From Bacteroidales bacterium (GTDB lineage: Bacteria > Bacteroidota > Bacteroidia > Bacteroidales > UBA932), in the NCBI GenBank assembly GCA_017960585.1, contig JAGCYX010000013.1, forward strand, positions 1-55,418: a DNA stretch of 55,418 nucleotides, read 5' to 3'. The notes under the pieces were generated by a model. It was not told the origin of the DNA, made no database searches, and saw only the letters and a list, made by a program, of their open reading frames with translations. Numbering within the stretch: position 1 is the first letter of the stretch; every line of letters starts with the position of its first letter. Position numbers and translations under genes: made by a program. This document shows, in pieces, positions 44,454 through 49,492 of this stretch.

Positions 44454-44863
44454 AACAGGAAGATTCTGAGGTAATCGAAAAGGACCTTGCCGATGAAGAC
44501 CAGCAGCATGACGCCGATGAAGACGAGCACCCAGAAGAAAAAGCCTCTTTTCTTCCGGGGCTGTTTCTCCGCTTTTTTCGAAGTACGGGCCGCCGGCTTC
44601 GGGGCAGCGTTGGACCGGGCCGGCGCCTTGCTTTGGGATTGTAGATTAGATTTGGGCTGGGATTGAAGCCCGGGCTGCGACTGCGGCACCTGAGGGCGCG
44701 CAGGCGCCTCAGAATCCCAGGAAACACCATCGAATTCGCCCTTGGTCTCAGGGGTCACAACCTCGTATACTTTTTCCTGGGGTACGATCTCCAGTCTGGT
44801 GCCGCATACGTGACAGAATTGCGAATCATCACTCAATCTGGCTCCACAGTTTGTACAATACAT
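44450..44863 (-). CDS. Tail-anchored zinc-ribbon protein with Ser/Gln/Pro linker
   Basis: A 137-residue protein. The zinc ribbon MYCTNCGARLSDDSQFCHVC has cysteines at 3, 6, 17 and 20, in the same spacing as the protein encoded at 39876. A low-complexity linker (SQPGLQSQPKSNLQSQSK) and a Lys/Arg-rich stretch precede one C-terminal helix (FFFWVLVFIGVMLLVFIG). It is the first gene of the operon; its stop codon overlaps the ATG of the 1425-residue gene. Confidence 0.75.
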   Translation of the reverse strand: MYCTNCGARLSDDSQFCHVCGTRLEIVPQEKVYEVVTPETKGEFDGVSWDSEAPARPQVPQSQPGLQSQPKSNLQSQSKAPARSNAAPKPAARTSKKAEKQPRKKRGFFFWVLVFIGVMLLVFIGKVLFDYLRIFLL

Positions 44864-44899
44864 AAAGAGGGAGTTTTAGTGCGTGGTTAATAGTTTTTA

Positions 44900-44931
44900 C
44901 AAATATAACATAATTCATTGTATCTTTGCAA
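44900..44931 (-). promoter_or_regulatory. Promoter of the zinc-ribbon/giant-protein operon
   Basis: On the minus strand TTG (plus 44929-44931) and TATATTTG (plus 44900-44907) are 21 nt apart. The box ends 36 nt before the ATG at 44863. It overlaps the divergent promoter of the VanX-like gene. Confidence 0.65.
44921..44928 (+). promoter_or_regulatory. -7 box TATCTTTG, 4 nt from the start codon
   Basis: TAnnTTTG match ending 4 nt before the ATG at 44933; it lies inside the opposing promoter. Confidence 0.65.
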
Positions 44932-44932
44932 C

Positions 44933-45811
44933 ATGAAGACGAAAAAAAATACCAGCCGGTGGTTGTGGATCCTCCTTGCCGTGCTCGTGCTGGTGCTGAT
45001 TTGGGCCAGCAGCGAGCGCCGTCTGCGGCCGGCCTACATCAGCATCGCCAAATTTGAGAACAAGATGCGTGGCATCGACGGCATCTCCGCCGCCTCGCTT
45101 GCCCAGGTCAAGGGCGACGCACGCCGTCATTCACGCATGATACGCACCGGCTTCGGCCTCTGGGGCAAAGCCAAGGAGGCCCCGGAGGAGAATTTCGACG
45201 GCTTCGTGGATCTGGCCAGCTTTATCCCCGACGCCATCCTGGAGATCCGCTACCACACGTCTTACAATTTCGTGGGCGAGCCCATCGACGGCTACGAGCA
45301 GCCCACGGCCCTGCTGACCCGCGAGGCCGCGGAGGCGCTCCGCGCCGTCAGCGACGACGTGATGGCGCAGGGCTATCGCCTGAAGATCTACGACGCCTAC
45401 CGGCCGCAGTGCGCGGTGGACCATTTCGTCCGCTGGGCGTCCAACCTCCCCGACACGCTGATGAAGCGATATTTCTATCCTGAAGTCGAAAAGTCCTCGC
45501 TCTTCGAGGAGGAGTATATCATGAAGAAATCCGGCCACACGCGCGGCTCCACCGTGGATCTGACGCTCTTCGACATGACCACAGAGAAGGAGCTCGACAT
45601 GGGCGGCACCTTCGACCGCTTCGGCATCGAGAGCCACCCGGACTACACCGCCACCCTCACCCCGCAGCAGTACGCCAATCGCATGATCCTCCGCTCCGCG
45701 ATGCTCCGCCACGGCTTCAAGCCGCTGGACAGCGAATGGTGGCACTTCACCCTCCTGGACGAACCCTACCCCGACACCTACTTCACCTTCCCCGTCCGCA
45801 GTCTGAACTGA
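44933..45811 (+). CDS. VanX-like D-Ala-D-Ala dipeptidase (M15D)
   Basis: A 292-residue protein anchored by one N-terminal helix (WLWILLAVLVLVLIWAS). The M15D catalytic domain spans about 90-290: YDAYRPQCAVDHFVRW, the zinc motif SGHTRGSTVDLTL, and the catalytic/ligand segment DSEWWHFTLL. VanX-type enzymes hydrolyse D-Ala-D-Ala; many chromosomal relatives act in peptidoglycan recycling rather than vancomycin resistance, and no vanH/vanA ligase genes are nearby. The start at 44933 follows the -7 box; an upstream in-frame ATG at 44918 would overlap the promoter. Confidence 0.85.
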   Translation: MKTKKNTSRWLWILLAVLVLVLIWASSERRLRPAYISIAKFENKMRGIDGISAASLAQVKGDARRHSRMIRTGFGLWGKAKEAPEENFDGFVDLASFIPDAILEIRYHTSYNFVGEPIDGYEQPTALLTREAAEALRAVSDDVMAQGYRLKIYDAYRPQCAVDHFVRWASNLPDTLMKRYFYPEVEKSSLFEEEYIMKKSGHTRGSTVDLTLFDMTTEKELDMGGTFDRFGIESHPDYTATLTPQQYANRMILRSAMLRHGFKPLDSEWWHFTLLDEPYPDTYFTFPVRSLN

Positions 45812-45848
45812 TCCGGAGGATTATAATTTCATTTTAAAACTCGGATGC

Positions 45849-46088
45849 TTAATAACTCAATACGTCTTTTACAGAATAAATCCGACTGATAGCATCGAAA
45901 GAGAAATACTGATCGTCCATAATCATATAGTCTTCCCGCTGAGACCTGGTGAGCCGCTTTACGTCGGGAAACATAGAAACCGGAACAACCACGATACGGC
46001 CATCTGTGAGGTAGAAGGCCATGCATCCACGTTTTACGCCGAAGTCAATCTTCTTGATTCCGAGCTTAATGTCTTTGTATTTGCACAT
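45849..46088 (-). CDS. DUF2442-family protein
   Basis: A 79-residue protein with DGRIVVVPVSMFPDVKRLT and SFDAISRIYSVKDVL, which follow the DUF2442 pattern (DGR.l.VPl..fP.L, then DI.v..lL). It overlaps the upstream DUF4160-like gene by 55 bp. These two families are frequent neighbours in bacterial genomes. Function is not established. Confidence 0.65.
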   Translation of the reverse strand: MCKYKDIKLGIKKIDFGVKRGCMAFYLTDGRIVVVPVSMFPDVKRLTRSQREDYMIMDDQYFSFDAISRIYSVKDVLSY

Positions 46089-46309
46089 ATGACGTCGATT
46101 ATCTTTGCCAAATCATCAGCATCCAACTCTGACCACGCAACCTCTATCTTCTTCTGCCCATTCTCTTCTATCCAAATCTTTGCGACAGTGTCTCCACGAT
46201 GGGACTTCTTGCTGCCTCTTCGCACGACATGGATATGTCTTCTGTTTTCATTGGCGTCAGCCGGAAAGACAGCGAGGATGAAGAACAATATGATTGCCAG
46301 TTTGCCCAT
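46034..46309 (-). CDS. DUF4160-like protein
   Basis: A 91-residue protein with HIHVVRRG, AKIWIEENGQKKIEVAWSEL and DLAKIIDVICANTKTL, matching the HIHV...AKxWLE...i..n layout of DUF4160. The first 20 residues are hydrophobic (MGKLAIILFFILAVFPADAN) but align with the FFF-S-NE-x-x-x-HIHV strand of the family, so they need not be a signal peptide. The 3' end overlaps the DUF2442 gene. A promoter with good spacing lies 16 nt upstream. Confidence 0.65.
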   Translation of the reverse strand: MGKLAIILFFILAVFPADANENRRHIHVVRRGSKKSHRGDTVAKIWIEENGQKKIEVAWSELDADDLAKIIDVICANTKTLSSESRRLTSA

Positions 46310-46325
46310 AGTGTCTTTATCTGCA

Positions 46326-46357
46326 CAAAGATAATCAAGTTTACCGGATTAATGCAA
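46326..46357 (-). promoter_or_regulatory. Promoter of the DUF4160/DUF2442 pair
   Basis: On the minus strand TTG (plus 46355-46357) and TATCTTTG (plus 46326-46333) are 21 nt apart; the box ends 16 nt before the ATG at 46309. Confidence 0.65.
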
Positions 46358-46376
46358 AAATCATGCTGCTTTCTCA

Positions 46377-46562
46377 TCACGCCTTTTCATACTTTCCCTG
46401 GGCAAATCTCACCAGCTGCCCACCCTTGCACCGGGCGGTGATGTATTTCTCGGCGGTCTTGGGGGCGATATAGATGGCGTTTTCGTGGTCATCTTCCCTG
46501 CCGGTCACAGTCTCTTGACCGCGTCTCCATCCAGATTGGTCCTGTCTTGCACTTATGAACAA
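46377..46562 (-). pseudogene. Short open frame, possible helix-turn-helix tail remnant
   Basis: A 61-codon frame. Its second half, APKTAEKYITARCKGGQLVR, resembles the C-terminal winged-helix tail of some phage- or island-encoded Bacteroidota proteins. No start signal or promoter is seen, and the first half is unconvincing. It may be a remnant or chance. Confidence 0.2.
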
Positions 46563-46563
46563 T

Positions 46564-46589
46564 AACAGCGGCCCCGGAGGACCGCTGTT
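46564..46589 (-). terminator. Hairpin downstream of the fimbrillin operon
   Basis: AACAGCGG (46564-46571) pairs with CCGCTGTT (46582-46589) around a 10-nt loop. On the minus strand the hairpin is followed by a T-rich ATTGTT, consistent with a weak intrinsic terminator. Confidence 0.55.
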
Positions 46590-46612
46590 GAGTTTTACTA
46601 CGTCGTCGCTTG

Positions 46613-46733
46613 TTACGGGGTCACGCCCACGACCTCCTGAACCAGACGGACGGAGAACCCGCCGCGCCGTGGAGAGCCCGGATGCGGGGAGGAAGGGGTT
46701 ATCGCACAGGGGGCTATGCCCGTGTGTTACTGA
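46613..46733 (-). pseudogene. Frameshifted remnant of a fimbrillin/FISUMP-type C-terminus
   Basis: On the minus strand one frame reads DNPFLPASGLSTARR and the next reads RRGGFSVRLVQEVVGVTP before a TAA at 46613. Both halves match the end of fimbrillin/FISUMP-type proteins (FLPA.G ... G.SVRLV), but about 40 residues between them are missing and the frame shifts. It starts immediately after the stop codon of the intact gene. Confidence 0.5.
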
Positions 46734-48281
46734 TTAGAATGCTATGATTGAGCGGACATAGCAGTTAATACTCTTAGCGAAGTTTGTTGCATAACCGTGC
46801 CAGAAATCCATGGTCCATGCGCGGACAAGAGTTTGCTCTGTGCTCGCCCAATAGCTGTCTGCCTCTAGCTCAGTACCACCGGCATCGGTGATGACGCTGT
46901 TGAGGTTGTTGGCCTTGTAAGTGTTGTTTTCTATATTTTCCTCGAGGTCCGTAGTGACAGCGGAGCCGGCTTTCTTGGTGGCGAGACCCTGCACAATCAA
47001 GTTCCACTGACCCATGGAAGGCATGAACCAGCCACTGGTGCCCGTGGGGGCGGCAGTGCCGTTATTGCTCGCGGCAGCAGTGGCGGCAGCGTGGGTATGG
47101 CCGTCGCCAGTAAGCGTACTGGTACAGGTAATACCGTTCTTGAAACCGAGAGCGGCGACAATATCGCTGGTCTGGCTGCTGCTCAAACAGTTTGCAAAGT
47201 CTCCTGCCCACTGGCAATCGCTACCACTGTTAGCATCGCTTAACGCAACGGCCAAACCCTTGTAAGTATCGCTGCTCGCATCGACGCTACCGGCAGTGCC
47301 CACGTAGGCGATTACGGCCACGGCGGTCTTGCTGGCGGCGCTTGCAGCAGCTACCGTAGCATACACATTGCCGTCGGTCGTCACTACGCTACCGACATAG
47401 TCGCTTGTCGCGTCACCGAGGGCAATGGGGTAAGTGAGGGCCGGCGCTGCACTCCTCGTGATGTTATAAATCTTGCCGGCGGCGAGGTAATTATTGGCGT
47501 CGGTGATGTCGATATCAGTACCACCTATCGTCAAGGTGACATTTTTTAAATTAACTGTGAATTCATTATTATCTTTAATCCTTGCACCCAGAGCAAATGC
47601 AGCAGTTCCAGAAGTAGGAGTTACACTTCCAGAAAACATCGTTCTTGTCCCGTCCTTTAATGTTACAGCTTTTTCTCCGTCCGTCAAGCCGGTGATGGTG
47701 AAGTTGAAAATGGCATTTTCGGGGCTCAGGGCAAAGCCACTGGAATATGTATTTGCGCTCTCTAAGCTGAACTGCTCAGCAGCTGCAGCCTTCGTGGCAG
47801 CAATAGCTTTGTTAAAACTAAACGTATATGAAGTATTATAACCGCTACTCGTAGTAGACAGGAATTCATAGGTTGCGTAGCCGGCAGGGAACAACGTAGC
47901 CCCGACCCAATTAGAGTTCGCAGCCGTGAAAAGCTCATCGGGAGTACCTGTGTACTCATTTTGGGTAGTAATAGTGCCGCTGAATTTTCCGGAAACAGCA
48001 TCATAATCCAGCATGCCGGCAAACCTGCCTGCTCCACTGGCGCTGTTGTCATCACCACGCACAAGCAGCTTGTCGCCTGCGCTGAACTCCAACTTCTTGC
48101 TAGTTTCGTTATACGTAGCCTTGGTGGCATCGTCACCCTCACGAGTTACGTTGACGGTTACGGGAATTTGGTATCCTTCCTGTTTAGTGATGTCTTCATT
48201 CTTGTTGCAGGAGGCGGTCAGCAGCATTGCGGGCATCAGCATGGCTAATGCCATCGTCTTGAAAATAGTCTTTGTTTTCAT
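46734..48281 (-). CDS. Fimbrillin-family lipoprotein
   Basis: A 515-residue protein from the ATG at 48281, preceded by a purine-rich GGGAGGAGAAG. The lipoprotein signal ends at Cys25 (AMLLTASCNKNED). The N-terminal half has the fimbrillin (Mfa/FimA-like) pattern: VTREGDDATKATYNETSKKL, SAGDKLLVRGDD, ATLFPAGYATYEF, LAAGKIYNITRS. The last 200 residues form a FISUMP-like domain (GTSGWFMPSMGQWNLIV, ADSYWASTEQT, NCYVRSIIAF). It is probably a surface-exposed pilus component or adhesin. Codons are less GC-rich and repetitive in Ala, Thr and Ser, suggesting transfer or fast evolution. It is co-transcribed with the 45-residue gene 16 bp upstream. Confidence 0.78.
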   Translation of the reverse strand: MKTKTIFKTMALAMLMPAMLLTASCNKNEDITKQEGYQIPVTVNVTREGDDATKATYNETSKKLEFSAGDKLLVRGDDNSASGAGRFAGMLDYDAVSGKFSGTITTQNEYTGTPDELFTAANSNWVGATLFPAGYATYEFLSTTSSGYNTSYTFSFNKAIAATKAAAAEQFSLESANTYSSGFALSPENAIFNFTITGLTDGEKAVTLKDGTRTMFSGSVTPTSGTAAFALGARIKDNNEFTVNLKNVTLTIGGTDIDITDANNYLAAGKIYNITRSAAPALTYPIALGDATSDYVGSVVTTDGNVYATVAAASAASKTAVAVIAYVGTAGSVDASSDTYKGLAVALSDANSGSDCQWAGDFANCLSSSQTSDIVAALGFKNGITCTSTLTGDGHTHAAATAAASNNGTAAPTGTSGWFMPSMGQWNLIVQGLATKKAGSAVTTDLEENIENNTYKANNLNSVITDAGGTELEADSYWASTEQTLVRAWTMDFWHGYATNFAKSINCYVRSIIAF

Positions 48282-48297
48282 GGCTCTTCTCCTCCCT

Positions 48298-48435
48298 TTA
48301 GATATCCTCCTCATACCACGTTCCATCCATTGAGGCGGGGATGTCTCCGCTGGCGCAGATGATGCCTTCTTGTTTTACCTCCACGACAATCAACGTAGGG
48401 GCTTCGTAAAGATCTTTGATTTTCTTGTTTTCCAT
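48298..48435 (-). CDS. 45-residue small protein upstream of fimbrillin
   Basis: The protein reads MENKKIKDLYEAPTLIVVEV, then KQEGIICASGDI, and ends MDGTWYEEDI. Many fimbrillin-like loci in Bacteroidales have such a 35-50 residue protein with the core Y.aP.i.vv....egiiCaSg. It has no signal peptide and one Cys. It lies 16 bp before the fimbrillin start and shares the leader and promoter. Its function is unknown to me; by position it could be a regulator or a small structural partner. Confidence 0.7.
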   Translation of the reverse strand: MENKKIKDLYEAPTLIVVEVKQEGIICASGDIPASMDGTWYEEDI

Positions 48436-48543
48436 AAACTGATTTGTTATTAGTTGTGTTTATACAGGCACGCGAAAGACGCAGCACTCCTTGCGGAGCC
48501 CGCGAAACGGTTCTGCTATAGATTTGATTACAAGATAGTTATA

Positions 48544-48552
48544 CCCCCCCCC
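48544..48552 (-). repeat. G9 homopolymer in the fimbrillin leader
   Basis: Nine consecutive C on the plus strand (G on the transcribed strand), between the promoter and the first gene. Confidence 0.8.
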
Positions 48553-48624
48553 GAATATAGGAAGGGCACCAGGCAATAAAGGTTCTGATGAGAAGAGTCT
48601 CAGTGTTATCATTTCGTCAAAGGA

Positions 48625-48655
48625 CAAATTTACCTTTTTTATGCGAGAATAGCAA
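48625..48655 (-). promoter_or_regulatory. Promoter of the small protein/fimbrillin operon
   Basis: On the minus strand TTG (plus 48653-48655), 20 nt spacer, TAAATTTG (plus 48625-48632): a full match to the Bacteroides -33/-7 arrangement. Confidence 0.75.
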
Positions 48656-48889
48656 GAGTTTATGTCTCCACGGTAGCTAGTATGTAACGAAGGTCACGGA
48701 CATCCCGGTAGGAGGAGACAGGATACCCATACGCAAGGGCGAAAACTCCCTCTTGCGTCCCCTTTGCTTCTTCGAAGTAACGGGAAAGGAGTAGGCCGCG
48801 CGTGACGGCGGATGTATGAAATAAAAAGTCGCCGATGATGCGACTTCCGGTGCAGCGGATTGCCGACTAATTGTAAATCAATAGATAAG

Positions 48890-49282
48890 TGGAGATGGGC
48901 GGAGTCGAACCGCCGTCCAAACAAAGTCCCAGGTAGCTTTCTACACGCTTATCCTTTCTTTAATTGTCGGCCCGAAGCTGCCGGAAGGCAGGCCACCGCG
49001 GGCTTATCCTCTGAATCTTAGCGGGTCCTAGAGGCGTCTGCCCCGCGCATCCGGTTTTGATGATACCCCTGGATCCAGACTGAACCGGCCTAAAGCTGGA
49101 GGGATATACGTCGTTCCGCAGCCTAGGCGGAATCGATTGATGCTCAATCTCTTAGAGATTAGCAAGCGTATGAATAGTTGTAGTTGCCAGTTATGGCTCG
49201 AAGACTGGGATTAACGGGCCAGTCCCCTACGCCCGACGTGCTTACCATCCGAAATCAGTGCTGTCAAAACCAGAACATCCCC
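48890..49282 (-). ncRNA. ssrA: Transfer-messenger RNA
   Basis: A 393-nt tmRNA. The 5' end GGGGATG pairs with CATCTCC at the 3' end to form the acceptor stem, followed by discriminator A; CCA is not encoded. The tRNA-like T arm is GGCGGTTCGACTCCGCC. The mRNA-like part reads GGC AAC TAC AAC TAT TCA TAC GCT TGC TAA (49188 to 49159), a tag of GNYNYSYAC. tmRNA rescues stalled ribosomes and tags the unfinished protein for proteolysis. It lies 28 nt downstream of tRNA-Val and may share its promoter. Confidence 0.92.
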
Positions 49283-49310
49283 GAATAGTATGTGCGGCCT
49301 CACGGCCTTG

Positions 49311-49385
49311 TGGGAGATACTGGGTTCGAACCAGTGACCCCTTGCTTGTAAGGCAAGTGCTCTGAACCAACTGAGCTAATCTCCC
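49311..49385 (-). tRNA. tRNA-Val (TAC anticodon)
   Basis: A 75-nt cloverleaf. Acceptor stem GGGAGAT pairs with ATCTCCC; D arm TAGCTCAGTTGGTTCAGAGCA; anticodon stem CTTGC/GCAAG with loop CTTACAA, so the anticodon is TAC; T arm CTGGTTCGAACCCAG. The discriminator is A and CCA is not encoded. Confidence 0.95.
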
Positions 49386-49395
49386 GAAGGGCTTG

Positions 49396-49426
49396 CAAAG
49401 ATAGTTTATTTTCGCAATCCTGCCAA
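49396..49426 (-). promoter_or_regulatory. Promoter of tRNA-Val/tmRNA
   Basis: On the minus strand TTG (plus 49424-49426), 20 nt spacer, TATCTTTG (plus 49396-49403), ending 10 nt before the tRNA 5' end. Confidence 0.75.
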
Positions 49427-49433
49427 ATATTTA

Positions 49434-49486
49434 GATGCCCGGTCGCAGCCGGGCATGACACGGCAGGTCGCAGCCGGGCTTGACAA
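49434..49486. repeat. Dispersed palindromes, family B, one intact and one degenerate copy
   Basis: GATGCCCGGTCGCAGCCGGG..., then GGCAGGTCGCAGCCGGGCTT..., between tRNA-Val and the GH95 stop codon. Confidence 0.7.
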
Positions 49487-49492
49487 AAAAGG

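Larger units (their letters stand above)
48436..48889. other. Leader and intergenic region upstream of the fimbrillin locus
   Basis: About 180 nt of untranslated leader (48436 to about 48618) contain a G9 tract on the transcribed strand. Beyond the promoter (48625-48655) the stretch to the tmRNA 3' end at 48890 holds no gene I can support. Confidence 0.5.

Noticed and set aside
45131..45745. 204-codon minus-strand frame opposite the VanX-like gene
   Set aside because: The plus strand has the M15D zinc motif and a promoter; the minus frame has neither.
44933..45811. Vancomycin resistance cluster
   Set aside because: There is only a VanX-like dipeptidase; no VanA/B-type ligase, VanH dehydrogenase or VanRS genes are adjacent, and chromosomal homologues often act in wall recycling.
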